Source: Diphasiastrum complanatum (Eukaryota > Streptophyta > Lycopodiopsida > Lycopodiales > Lycopodiaceae). Taken from it: a stretch of 64,000 bases of DNA. Positions 46,116 to 57,360 of the stretch are shown piece by piece. Every line of letters begins with the position of its first letter. Position 1 is the stretch's first letter. The notes under the pieces were generated by a model. It did not search any database and had not been told where the DNA came from. It worked only from the letters and a program-made list of their open reading frames with translations. The DNA lies in assembly GCA_029204225.1 (NCBI GenBank), contig CM055097.1, positions 37,436,976 through 37,500,975 on the forward strand, given 5' to 3'. The position numbers were made by a program, and so were the translations under genes.

Positions 46116-46361
46116 GGACACTTTGTCGTATTTCGCCTGTCATAAATTGCGAGTAAAAAAAATGTAGATTGTCGCATTGTCGCATTTTTTGCTTGCCATA
46201 GATTGCGCATAAAAATACAGGCTGTCGCATTGTCACATTTTTTGCCTGTCATAAATTGCATGTAAAAATGCAGACTTTGGGACAACACGAGTAAAAATGC
46301 AGCAGCATGAGTGGAGGCAGATTAACATAGGATTAGGAGAGTAGAGGAGATAAATCCAACA
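46116..46361 (-). mobile_element. LTR fragment of Copia-A2 with tandem repeats
   Basis: Minus strand starts TGTTGGATTTATCTCC at 46361, like A1. Between 46135 and 46277 three ~55-base units recur, each with CATAAATTGCRNGTAAAAA and TGTCGCATT blocks. Confidence 0.8.
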
Positions 46362-46623
46362 GTGGTAAGCTTTGTGAGGGTTGTAGTCTCTCAAAGATAG
46401 ATTTGGAATGAAGAATTGTAAAGGCATTGAGACTCCAATGGAGCAAAATGTAAAAGCATCTATAAATGGTGATGAAACATCCTTTGAGGACATCACTCTC
46501 TATAGAAGGCTTATAGGCTCCTTAAATTATTTAACTATAACTAGGCCTGATCTTAGTTATAGTGTTGGAAAGTTATGCCAATATGCGCAAAGTCCTCTTG
46601 TGTCACACTAGAAGATGGCCAAA
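46362..46623 (+). pseudogene. Copia RT C-terminal fragment
   Basis: Reads [19 protein letters not shown], then [20 protein letters not shown] and [17 protein letters not shown], the region just after the RT palm in Copia pol. A stop replaces Trp in SHWKMAK. It is cut on the right by the LTR of Copia-G and on the left by Copia-A2. Which family it belongs to is not clear; it resembles Copia-C. Confidence 0.85.
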
Positions 46624-46897
46624 AAGTTAAAATTCGTTTGAGACAAGATCACAGATCATGCAACATAATAACATTCACAAAAAGCACTCTCCCACACCAA
46701 CGTCACATAGCAACTGTATTTCTGAAAAACCAAAATATGCTATAAATATAGTTTCTTCTTTGGCAACCCATGCATGGCCTAGGTTGTCATTGATGGGACA
46801 CATGTCTCATCGACTTGCCTCGTGGTGAGACCATCCAATCCTAAACCACTGACGGGACCCACATTACAGAAACACAATAGTTCTATTTTTATTCTAA
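46624..46897 (-). mobile_element. 3' LTR of Copia-G
   Basis: Minus strand TTAGAATAAAAATAGAACT to the end AAACGAATTTTAACTT. Homologous to the plus LTR at 53144-53415; shared block CCATGCATGGGTTGCC. The purine tract AGGGAGAGAG (46898-46911, minus) precedes it. Confidence 0.85.
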
Positions 46898-46953
46898 CTC
46901 TCTCCCTAAAAGTAGAATCTATTTTTTATACATTCATATACATAGCATCAAAG

Positions 46954-47556
46954 TTAACAAACTTTAAGTACAGAAACTTTTGATCTAAACTTATCAAAAT
47001 TTTCTCTAACGAGTGGTTTAGTAAAAATGTCAGCTAATTGCTCATCTGTACTACAATGAACAATATTTATTTCTTTACTCAATTGCCTTTCATGTATGAA
47101 GTGATAGTGAATCTTGATTTGTTTGATTCTCGCGTGAAACATCGGATTCTTCGCTAGATGAATGCCATTCTGACTGTCGCTATGTATACTTGTAGGTTTT
47201 TCCTGTTTCATGTCCATCTCATTAAATATTTGCCTCAACCAAATGGCTTCCTGTGCTGCTGTGCGCTACACATTGCCTTATACTATGCTTCTATTGCAGA
47301 TAAAACAACTGTACTTTGCTTCTTACGAGACCAGGAAAACGACAAAACTGGAATACATACCCTGTGGTAGATCTACGATTATCACAATCACCTCTCAATC
47401 TGCATCTACCTAGCCACATAGCTCAGGTAAATTATTCTGCTTCCTATACACCAAGCCATAATCGAAAGTGCCTTTAACATATCACAAGATGCGTTTGGCT
47501 ACCTTCCAATGCATTTTTGTAGGTGCTGCCATAAACTGACTTACAATACCAACAAC
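46954..47556 (-). pseudogene. Copia-G RNase H
   Basis: The open part reads MRQIFNEMDMKQEKPTSIHS, DSQNGIHLAKNPMFHARIK (Asp), then HYHFIHERQLSKEINIVHCS and EQLADIFTKPLVRENFDKFR, ending SVLKVC just before the polypurine tract. The upstream half toward 47556 is frameshifted. Typical Copia pol end. Confidence 0.9.
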
Positions 47557-48590
47557 TTAACATATATCTAGTCTAGTCGTAGCAAGATAAATCAAGCTCC
47601 CTACTAACTGTCTATATAGTGTAGCATCAAATGGCTGTGATTCATCAAGCTTATAAAGCTTTTTACCTAGTTCAATGAGAGTGTTTACTAGCTTGCAATC
47701 TTGTAGCCTGAACCTATGCAGCAACTCTCTGACATACTTCACCTGTGTTAGTCCCACCTGATGTCCTTTTTGCCACACCTCCACTCCAAGACAATATCGC
47801 ATTAGGTTGAGATCTGTCATCTCAAATTGATCCATGAGATCCTTCTTGATCATATCTATCATCTCGTGATTATTTTCTCTAATAATCAAGTCACCAATAT
47901 AAAGAACAACCAAAGAAATCATACCATCAAAGCATAAGACATAAAAGTTTGGATCAGAGTGTGTTCTCACCATCCCCTTAAAATGAAAGTAGGCATCAAT
48001 CCTGCTATACCACACAAGTGGTGCCTGTTGAGACCATAGAGTGCTTTCTTCAAACGACATACTTTATGCTCTTCTCCTTTCGTTACAAAGCCTTCAGGTT
48101 GTTCCATGAACACCTCTTCTTCCAGCTCACGATTTAGAAAAGCAGATTTCACATCCATCTGATGTAAATCCCAACCAATATGTGAAGCTAAAGCAACAAA
48201 TAAACGTAAAGTATTCCACTTACACGTTGGTGCAAAGGTCTCCTCATAGTTGATGCGTTTACTTTGTGCATAGCCTTTGATCACTAATCTTGCCTTGCAT
48301 TTTGCTATTCCCCCATCTGTATAGTACTTAGTCCTGTATACCCATTTGCAGCCAATGGGTTTCTTACCAACTAGTGGTTCCACCAAGTTCCATGTACCAT
48401 GCTTAGCAATTGACTCCATCTCTTCTTCCATGGCCTTGACCCAAATATCATCATCCTTTGCTTCGTCATAAGTTGAAGGTTCCTTACTTTGAATGATGCT
48501 TGATAATTTGCTTCATACCTATCAGGTTGCATCTTTTCTCTTGTTGATCTCCTTAGCTCTCCTTGGATGGATGATTCAGGAAAGTCATCC
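47557..48590 (-). pseudogene. Copia-G reverse transcriptase
   Basis: From the right: WNLVEPLVGKKPIGCKWVYR, YAQSKRINYEETFAPTCKWN, HQMDVKSAFLNRELEEEVFM (first Asp) and CRLKKALYGLNRH. A frameshift near 48000 leads to FDGMISLVVLYIGDLIIREN, where the catalytic YVDD reads YIGD, so one of the two essential Asp is lost. It continues with MTDLNLMRYCLGVEV and LYRQLVGSLIYLATTRLDIC. Inactive. Confidence 0.92.
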
Positions 48591-49400
48591 ATGTCGTGTT
48601 TTCTTCAAAATTGGTACATAAAGTACCTTCTTAATAGTTTTGCTTTTGCCATCAGGTAGTTGGATGGAAACAATGCCTATCCCCTGATCTTGCACATGTC
48701 ACCATTTGTTTGTGAAACAGATGTTCTATTATCCAACTATTTCAAGCTATTGAACAAATCTTTATTACTTGTCATGTGTCGTGTGGCTCCTGAGTCAATG
48801 TACCAAGCTTGATCCTCCTGATTGGATGACAATGCTGATACAAAGATGCTAGAGTCTTTGACTTCAACTTTGTCGAAAAGGTTATCTGCTCGCTTTGATT
48901 TCCCCTTGCCCGGTTCCGCCAAGAATTTTCGGCATTCACTCTCTTCCAATGGCCCTTTTTGCCGCAATAGAAGCACTTGTCTTTCTTCTTGGTCTTATTG
49001 GATGACCTTTCTTCCTCTTGAGTCTTGGAAAATTGTTGTTTAGACTTTTCTTGCCTTTGCCCTTGCCTTGCTTTTGGCTTGCCGCAAGTGCTTAATTATC
49101 AGTGTTTTGATGACGTGCTTTCACCATTTCCCGTTGTTGCTCTTCCTACATCAAGATTCATGTGAGCTCATCAAAGGTTGGTAGTCTTTCTCTTGACGCT
49201 ATCCCGTTCACAAACATTTGATAAGAGTCTGCAATGCCACACAATGTGGTGTGCACCAACTTGGCATCACGTATGCGCTCGCCTATGGAATGCAGTTTGT
49301 TATTGCCTTGATTCTAGTCATATAAGTTTGAATCTGCTCCCCTTGCTATATACGGGCACCATTCAATTTTGACTTCAAAAACATATTTCTTGATAGGTTT
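48591..49400 (-). pseudogene. Copia-G protease and gag end
   Basis: The protease site reads QAWYIDSGATRHMTSNKDLF (intact). Upstream, the zinc knuckle starts as CFYCGKKGHWKR in one frame and ends with ECRKFLAE in another, so a frameshift splits the knuckle near 48940. The gag body up to 49400 is broken. Integrase is absent between protease and RT (48590-48740), an internal deletion. The right end stops at the LTR start of LTR-H at 49401. Confidence 0.85.
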
Positions 49401-49894
49401 TGTCATGCCCATGATTGGTCTCGAGTAGCGTGTCCCGCTAGAGATCAATAAGCCTACAACCCGTAAGTTAATTATGAGTACGAGGGGTTTGGGACCCTCA
49501 TGTGCATATAGTCATAATTAATGGTTGGAGGTCTAAACTCACGATGGTGGATTTTATGGGTCTATCAGTGAGTCATAGGGGAACTGGATGATGTGGCCCA
49601 GATAGGCTGCCAAGGTGTCCAGTGAGGTGTCACAGTGCACTACTAGTGGTGCATGGGCCTTGGAGGGTATAAGTATATCCATAGGGCTGTCACTAGGGTA
49701 TGCTTGATTGTGGTGCTAGTAGTTGTATGTTGCTGGTATGACTCCTCTATCCCCTTGTGGTGATTGAACCATAGCTTGGGGCCTAGATCCGTAAGATATA
49801 TGTTTGGTTGGGTTGGTTTGTCCACCATCCTATACCCTTGTGTTACTTTGTTACGGCTTGCTTGGCTAGTGCATCCTTGGTAGGGGCTTTATAT
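49401..49894 (+). mobile_element. LTR-H, second copy
   Basis: TGTCATGCCCATGA at the start, primer site TGGTATTTGAGCC at 49895. Same start, size and layout as 24326-24829. The leader 49908-50100 is non-coding. Confidence 0.65.
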
Positions 49895-50100
49895 TGGTAT
49901 TTGAGCCAAAGCTAAGCGGTTTGCCGTTGTGGAAGTACTCGAGAGGGTGCCAAGAACTTTAAGATATATCTTCGTGTTGGGGATCCAGATTCTTGGACTT
50001 TGTGGGAGCCAAATTATTGTGCATAATCTTGGTGGGTGATTCAAGTCTCTCTTCTCAAATCACAGGTTTTCAAGAGGATATCAATTGTATGGTAGTTGAG

Positions 50101-50751
50101 CTACCAAAAGTAACAATCGATTTGATAAACTACACTCTTGGATGGTGATTTTTGAAGGTATTTTGGTTCACTTGTAACCTTAAGATTTTTGCAAGTACTT
50201 TTTGCTCTTTTTGACTATAGGCAAATTTTCAGCTTTTTGCCAACTGGAATTTAGTACCTTCAAAAAGCCGAATCTCCTAAATACTTGGTAACAAATCAGT
50301 TGAATGTGTTTTTTTCCTTGTTTTAGTGCAATCAATAACTCGATTTGGCAGTTTCAATCAGTGTTTTTGTGCGGGGGCAGAGTATTTTTTAGAAGATGAA
50401 ACCTTGCTCTTTTGGGAAAGTGGCTTTTATTCTTATAAGGCTGCAAACTGTAGATTAACATTAACAGGTTATTTTTTAGTAAAATTGTTAATAGTTTCAG
50501 CATAGAATTCAAGCGACTCTCTAAGTGAGTTTTCAAGCTTTGTTTTTTGCATCTATAGCGAAGTTTAATCCATAACTGAAACAAGTATTTAACTGCAGGA
50601 AACTGTTGGTAACCAGTAAATGCATTTAAAAAGCATCGTTTGCCATTAATTCAAGCACGTTTTTGCTTGGTGACCCTGCTTCGATTTGTTTCATGAAACC
50701 TATGGATGTAAACTTGTTCTAAACAAAAAGCTGTATGTTGCAAATATGAAA
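50101..50751. other. AT-rich DNA, no gene
   Basis: Contains a repeated TTCAAGCACGTTT-TTGCTTG block (50652 and 50768) about 115 bases apart. It may be the outer part of repeat zeta. No frame of interest. Confidence 0.45.
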
Positions 50752-51074
50752 GTACAGTTTTGCTTTATTCAAGCACGTTTCTTGCTTGAAATCCCTGCAA
50801 AATCCTAGCCCAAACAAGACTGTAAACTGGAAAGTTATTGTAACCGAAAATGTTCTCTGCTTTTGGATAAGTCTGTAACACTACTCTGAAACAAGTGTAG
50901 ATCTGAAAATCCAGATTTCATGGTGTGAAAATCTGATTTTTTATTTCTTGTAGAAAGCAGACACTGCTGGTGTTGAAACCGCTCCCCCATGCGCAATTTT
51001 GGGTTGCATTCTTGGATGATGCTGCCGCGTTCCTGCCCGTCCCCTTCGTATGGCTTGCGCTCTGCTTGACACTG

Positions 51075-51105
<31 letters not shown>

Positions 51106-51107
51106 AT
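50752..51107 (-). repeat. Repeat zeta, minus copy, ending in (CA)n
   Basis: Inverted copy of 59714-60045, closely similar. It carries CAAGCAGAGCGCAAGCCATA and GGGGGAGCGGTTTCAACACC. One end is a (TG/CA)n tract at 51080-51107. Confidence 0.85.
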
Positions 51108-53143
51108 CTCAATTTAATCGAAATGGTTAACATTGATTGATGTTCCCGTAATTGGAAATGACTGTACGTCATATTTTGATCCGATTCTCTTGTTGAGAAT
51201 GGACCGATCAATGTTAAGATTGAGACGGGTGTAGTCGTGTGTTGTTCATGGAATTCCATTACGTTAAATTGTAGTTTAAAATGCAATATGGTTAAAAGTT
51301 TTATAATTGCTAAGTTGATTAGAAAAGTGAATTTTATTGGTCATATTCGACATTCTAGAAGAATTCTTTCGAGAATTTTGTAACAATTGTCAATTTGGTG
51401 ACCCGAGATAAAATTTGATCAATTGCTTTATAGGGAGTTGTGAATTAGTGATCTCGTTTGGAAATTTGATTTTGAGGTTTGGCGTATCTAGTAATGCAAT
51501 CAAGTTTTTACCATTCTTTTAGGAATCGAGGAGTTTGATAAAGGAAGATTCAATTAACATACCTCTTAGGTTGAATAATGGTTTTATGCAATTTTTGCAC
51601 TAAAATTCAACTTATAGAGCGATCTTAATTGAAATATCTTAATCAAATTCGTTCGTAATTGAATTTTTTCCACTCATTCTTCCCCATTTCTAAATTTGTC
51701 ACTCAAGGCATGTTAGGGCGAGACCTACAATCCTTCTAGTGACCGTAGAGATTATGAAAAGGGGAGGTAGAAATATGAGCTGGAATTTGTGCCAATTTCC
51801 AAGAACTTCATATAGTACCGATTCCAAAAATTGATTTTTAGACGGACAACATTCCCTAGAGGAAAAACCTGTGGTATGGGATGCATGCAATTCCAAAGGG
51901 GAGATCTGAAACTAACTGGATCTGATTGACCATTGTATGGCCGTAAATCTAAATGATGCCAAATATTATGAGTCATATAAGGGTGTTTTGTCGAAAATTT
52001 GAGTATTGGTCATGACTCCTTATGGATATCTCAAATTTACAAAACCGGAAACCTGACAAGCTATTTAAATTAAGAATATATTCGTGAATTTCTTAACATT
52101 TCATGTGATTCTTTGGGAAGGTAATTTTTGGTACCCGTTGACCATGGATGATGTCACATGAATGGCTAATGAAATCATTTTCTAAAAATCGTTTGTCTTA
52201 TATGAATCTTCAATAAATTCTTTTTTGATTATACAGGTCAATTCTCTATGATGGTAACGAAGAAAATCTTAAGATAAGTCAAAACTTTCAAGATTCTTTA
52301 GCAATTCTTCTATGTAGCTTCTCCATGGGCATATCTAGACTGCTATTTTAGTAGGAAGCTCGTGTGGTTTCCTATTAAAAGGGGGAGAAATAGAAAGAAA
52401 TGAACGGAGAAACATCTATCAAGGATTCCAGGAGGAATCCATTAGTTGAATAGTTGACGACCTATTTCTTGAATCAGGAACGATAGGATATTTTGATATT
52501 ACAGACTCATCCTTTATGGATTATAGTAGATATCTAGTTAGAAGATGTAAGAGAAGGAAATTAGAAAACGCTCTTGTGGTAGAAGAGTTGTTGATCACAA
52601 GTCCGATTGATTTGTATCAGAATCAGGAAATTCTATTGCAAGATAGTGGTTTGTTGAAACATGTTCCTTGCTAGGTGTAAGCAAATTGATCTCAGAGTAA
52701 ACTTGGATCCCTAAGTTGATGCAAAGAATGAATTCACGCTAACAATATATTCTTTTGAGATAATCTCCGGTTGAGATTTTTGTTGTGAAATAACATTCTT
52801 TGAGAAATATTTTCTCTTAGAATTAACTACGGTTACAGGGTTCTCAACTGAAAACTGTTGTTTATAGATCAAGTAAGATCTATAGAGATATGCTATGTAG
52901 TGGATCGTTGTATGAGATCATAATTTCTTTGTTCAAGTTTTCAATCATGTGGATCTACAATGTATTTCGTGAACTGAGTTTATTAGCATGCATAAACTAA
53001 GTCATTAGAACATAGGCATATTGATGAGAATTGTACTGAGACAATTTCTCACTAGGTAATAGTGATTTCTCATTGAGAATTGCTTATTGACCTAGGTGGG
53101 ATTAGAATCAGATTGAATGTGGGCTTTTGGTACCACACCAAAG
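51108..53143. other. AT-rich intergenic DNA, nothing recognised
   Basis: No open frame beyond ~75 codons and no motif I recognise. A purine-rich AAAAGGGGGAGAAATAGAAAG at 52378-52398 could be an old polypurine tract, but no matching LTR was found. Confidence 0.5.
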
Positions 53144-53415
53144 TTAGAATTAAAGTAGAATCACTGTGTTACTGTACTGTGGGTCTTATCAGTCGATAAG
53201 GATCAGTTGGCCTTGCCACGAGGCAAGTCGACGGGACACGAGTCCCGCCAATGGCAACCTGAGTCATGCATGGGTTGCCTGAGTGAACAACTATATGTAA
53301 AGTGTAATTTCATTTTGAGAAATACAGTTGCTATGTGAGCTTGCTGTGGAGAGTGTTTTCTGTCTGTGTTACTGTGTAGCATGATCCGTGTTCCTGTTCG
53401 AAGCAAATTCTAAGT
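53144..53415 (+). mobile_element. 5' LTR of Copia-G type
   Basis: TTAGAATTAAAGTAGAATC to AAATTCTAAGT, about 272 bases, followed by the primer site. Homologous to 46624-46897. Confidence 0.85.
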
Positions 53416-53428
53416 TGGTATCAGAGCC
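53416..53428 (+). other. Primer binding site (tRNA-iMet)
   Basis: Exact TGGTATCAGAGCC. Confidence 0.92.
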
Positions 53429-54377
53429 GTATAGGGAGTGTACACAATATATCATCGTTGTTGAAGAGAGCTTCAGGAGAACTATCTTCTGAGAGTTCAG
53501 GGTGTACGGCGGGTTGAAGACGAAAAGAGAAGCACTGGTGCAGAGAGTTTAGCACACAGAAGCTTGGTGAGCTTGGCATTGTGTGAGGATTCAAAGACAA
53601 GAGTTGTCGGCTAAATCAGAACCTCAGCAAACGAAATTTTGAAATTCCAAAGGAAGGCTACTTGGTGTTTGTAGTCAGTGTGCATTCAATCGGATACCGT
53701 TTGACAAACGGAATGAAGAAAGACACTCCTAGCAATAGGACGACCTCAGAGAAAGAGGATAGGCCTAGTAGAAGACTGTGAACAGGAAGCCAAAACTAGT
53801 TTTCTGAGAAAAACCTTGGCCTAGGGTTTGAAAGCTCAAAAATAAAGATTTCTCTCCATTCTAAATCATTTTGGAAGCTGTGAGAATCCAGAGGAGGGCG
53901 CCCTGATCAGTTCTATAAGATCTAAAATGGCTGTGTGCAGCCGTGAGTTGGTTAGGGAATATGATAGATTTGATGGTGGCAGCCATAGCTAGCTTTGGAA
54001 GCTTTTCAAAGCTAAATAGATGAAAGAGAAGGAGAGGCCGTGAAGAGCCCGCAGACAGATCGCGCGAGGTGAAGGAGAGTGGCGACTCAGTGTATGTGAG
54101 TGTGTCATGGCTCCAAGGACGTGGTTTAATGCCCAAACGAAGTCTAGATTGTCGAATCCAGATACAAGACAATCAATGGTAAAGATAAGCTTCTTGTGGT
54201 GAAGTGTGGGTCGTTGGATTGCTATCAGCCATTAGATGAATAGCGGTGGTAGAGTTAGACGAAAAGTAAGGAACTAACTAAAAGTAGCATCTATGCATAG
54301 TTAGGTGCCTATCCAGTGAACTAACCCTTGTTGACAGGCGGGAGGGCTATTACTACATTGGATCGAAAACCCTACAG
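53429..54377 (+). mobile_element. Non-coding leader, related to family R
   Basis: No protein-like frame. Short blocks occur in the same order as in R2 after its primer site: GTGTTTGTAGTC, GACCTCAG, CTAGGGTTT and a GCG-rich block. Similarity is weak but ordered. Interrupted by the Gypsy-1 primer site at 54378; the Gypsy LTR itself is not recognised. Confidence 0.5.
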
Positions 54378-54396
54378 TGGCGCCGTTGCTGGGGAT
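54378..54396 (+). other. Primer binding site of Gypsy-1 (tRNA-Asp)
   Basis: TGGCGCCGTTGCTGGGGAT, one change from the complement of the plant tRNA-Asp 3' end, as used by Tat/Athila-type Gypsy elements. Preceded by CCTACAG. Confidence 0.85.
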
Positions 54397-55600
54397 AGGT
54401 TTCCACTAACTAGTGTAGTTGCATTTTAGCTATTTCTTGCTTTTTAGAGTAGTTTTAGGTAGATTTTTGGGAGTGTAGAGATAGTTTTCTATACTTTTTG
54501 TGTTTGGATTGTTCACAACTAGCGGAGGAGGTGTGAGAGGGTAGGGGAGGCCCTGAACAGCCTCTAAGGGCTTGAAACCCAAACCAACCAGCAAAAAACC
54601 CCAAAAAACACACCAATCTATATTTTGCAGGGAAAAAGAGCCTAAAATCTCATCAGATTTTAATATCTCCAAAACCAGTGAGAGTTAACCCTTGCATGAC
54701 TAGCAGCAGCTCTAGGGTATTGTCCCAGACCTACATAGAAGCCTACAAGAGTTAGTTCCAAGCAGATTGCAAAGATCTTCACCAGAATTCTCGCAGAGCC
54801 CTCTGAAGTCCCATCTCAGTGAGACTAGGACACAGAGAAACTTGCGAGAGTTAATTTGATGTCTAAGTGCATGTGCAAGAGTTCTTAGTGAGAAAAAGAT
54901 GGGAAAGTACCAGAGAACCCTCGTAGACACCAAAATTTTCAGTTCCAGTGGGCAAGAACTCTCGTAGAGTATTCTGAAGTTCCATCTCATAGAGACAAGG
55001 ACACAGAAGAGCCTGCGGGACTTAGTTTGATTCCAGTGAGTAGAAAATTGGGTTTAAGTGCAGAAAAATCACTAAAAAGTGAAGATCCAGCAAATCCTTC
55101 CAGTAAGAACTCTCACAGACCATTTCAATCGATTCAGAATGTCAATTTCCATCAGTGATGAAGCCTGCGAGAGTAAGTATAGAGATTTGGTGAAGATTAA
55201 GCCAAAATAGTGGTTCTGAACCCTCGCATACAGTGAAATTTTCACTTAGTGCGAGAGTTAACTCTCGTGGAGATTTCCATAGTGAGATCTGACCCAGATT
55301 CAGCTATTGTAATCCTTGCGAGAGTTACTTCCCAAGGATCTGAGAGATATCAAGTTTTTTATCTATAAAAGTAGTTAAAGAACCCTTGCATAGCCAACCC
55401 TCGCACAAGAGAACCCTCGTAGACTAGATCAGTGGAAAGATCTGCATCAGATCCAGCTACTATCAAAATCTCAAGTCAATCAGTGCAAGGAGTAAAAAGT
55501 TATCAAGGAAAAACCATCGTAAAAGGCCTAAAATTCACTTCCGGCCAATCAGATTGATCAGATCCTTAAGATCCAGACTGCATCTCACTGTACAAGCAAG
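54397..55600 (+). mobile_element. Gypsy-1 leader with recurrent CTCGCAGAG-type motif
   Basis: Long untranslated leader. Variants of ACTCTCGYAGA or ACCCTCGCA and their inverse TGCGAGAGTTA recur at least 13 times between 54680 and 55430. Two ~75-base blocks (near 54793 and 54960) are direct copies with TCTGAAGTYCCATCTCA. No coding sequence. Confidence 0.75.
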
Positions 55601-55606
55601 ATCCAA

Positions 55607-56640
55607 CTACTTGGAATCCACCATCGGATGAATCTGAGATTGGACGATCAGTAGCGAGAAGGAGAGCAAATCAAGCACCACACCTTCCCAGATTAGCAGT
55701 TGTGCAACAAGAGGCATAACCGAAACCAGCACCAATGGAACCAATGGGCCAACCCGTACCTGTCGCTCCCTTACAAGCAGTTCGGAGAGCACCACGGATG
55801 GAAATACCAATATACGACGGATCATCAGATCCCATCCGCTTTCTCTAGATCTATGAGCAAGCTTGTGAAATCTATGGGGAATGGACACCTGCAGAAAAGT
55901 TGATATTGTTTCCCATGTCCTTATTAACAGTAGCTCAAGATTGGCTTTTCAACCTGTCAGAGGAAGAAAAATCCACCTGGGAAGCGGTTAAGATGGCTCT
56001 CATCACGCGTTTTAAACCAAAGAAGTTCTTAGAAGACCCATTTCCCTTGCTGAGCAAAGTCAAGATGGGAAAACGAGAAAGGGTCTGGGACTATATTGAA
56101 TGGGTCAAACATCTACGATCCGAGTGCAATGCAGCTCTAACTCCTGATCATGCATTGATCATGTGGTTGCTAGCAGGATTACCACGAAGCATCAGAAGAG
56201 AACTGAAACGACGGGAGCAGTATGCTACTCTGCAAGAAGCTATGGAAGATGCCATCATGGAAGAGGATGAGGGATCTGACAACGAATATCCATCCACCCA
56301 TACTCCTACTCCCTTGATAGCATCATCATCATCAAATGCATCCGCTCTCTCTATCCACAGAAGTGTTGTTGGATCAAATGACAAAATTACATAAACAGTA
56401 GATGGAGCAACTTACAACGCAGTTTGATCAGAAACTGAAGGCCTTACAAGGAGTCGTAGAAGCAACGCCACATGTACCAGAACCAACCCAACTACAGTAT
56501 CCCCGACGGGAGAATGTATGGTGTTCAATATGCACACAAAACCATACAGCAAGTGAGTGTCCAGTCCTAAAGCAAAATCTGAGACTGACACATAGAATTT
56601 GCCATTTGTGCAATGCTACATCGCACGATATGGCATTTAC
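55607..56640 (+). pseudogene. Gypsy-1 gag with zinc knuckle
   Basis: The capsid start reads RMEIPIYDGSSDPIRFL, a stop, then IYEQACEIYGEWTPAEKLIL and the long open part LLTVAQDWLFNLSEEEKSTW, AVKMALITRFKPKKFLEDPF, LAGLPRSIRRELKRREQYAT, the Retrotrans_gag family. A frameshift near 56350 and a TAG at 56399 follow. The next frame reads MEQLTTQFDQKLKALQ and a knuckle CSICTQNHTASEC (C-X2-C-X3-H-X4-C), then a second, CHLCNATSH, that lost its last Cys. Gag forms the particle and binds RNA. Upstream, 55600-55790 is a Pro-rich N-terminus with one stop. Confidence 0.85.
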
Positions 56641-57360
56641 CAAAAAATACGACATTGGGTACAGAGAGCACAAGCGAAGGAGAAAGAGCAAGAAAGGGAC
56701 AATCTCACGGAACCTCCAACTGATGGCGAACGAGAACCACAAACAGGCTCATCACTACGCACTGATCAGAATGATCGGTTGCATCAACATGAACCACTTT
56801 TTCACATGGAGGAGCTCGAGGAACCACGCACTGAAAGACTCATAATCTTACTGGTGACCTGTGTCAGTTTATCTCTTGGGAAATTACTGCGGATTGCGCC
56901 ACAAGCTAAAAGCCTTTTAGCTGGATGGGCCAAAGTGGATGAGGAGCCAGTAGCGCCTGAGCCCATATATTGTACGGGCTATGAAGAAACAAGTAACGTC
57001 CTCCACATTGGGGCAGCATGGGAACAAAACATCACTTTGCCAATCAAACATAAGAGATACGAGGATGAGGCAACAGTAGTAGATGGAGGATCAGGTGTCA
57101 ATTTGATCTCCACTACTTTATGTAAAAAATGGGATTTACAAGGGTTGAAGCCAGCAAGATTCGCCATCAAGCTAGCGGATCAATCTTGTGTGAAACCAAA
57201 GGGTGTAGTTGTTGATATCCCTGTAAAAATAGCAGGCATGTAGTTTGTGGTCACTTTTGTAGTCATGGATATACCTGAATCTCCAACTGCATATCGTGTT
57301 TTCCTGGGAAGACCATGGTTGAGGACTACGCAAGTAGTACACAACTGGGGTACGGGGAAA
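56641..57360 (+). pseudogene. Gypsy-1 protease
   Basis: After a charged linker the open frame carries EDEATVVDGGSGVNLISTTL, the retropepsin active site in the DGGSG form found in plant Gypsy elements. KPARFAIKLADQSCVKPKGV and VDIPVKIAGM follow, then a TAG stop at 57241-57243, then FVVTFVVMD and YRVFLGRPWLRTTQVVHNWG, the second conserved protease block. A one-base insertion near 57360 shifts the frame. The protease would process gag-pol. Confidence 0.88.

Noticed and set aside
51080-51107. (TG)n tract as a regulatory Z-DNA element
   Set aside because: It belongs to repeat zeta in both copies, so no separate role is supported.
53429-54377. Leader as the LTR of Gypsy-1
   Set aside because: It follows a tRNA-iMet primer site of a G-type LTR and shows no TG...CA ends with a partner copy; only its last bases could belong to a Gypsy LTR.
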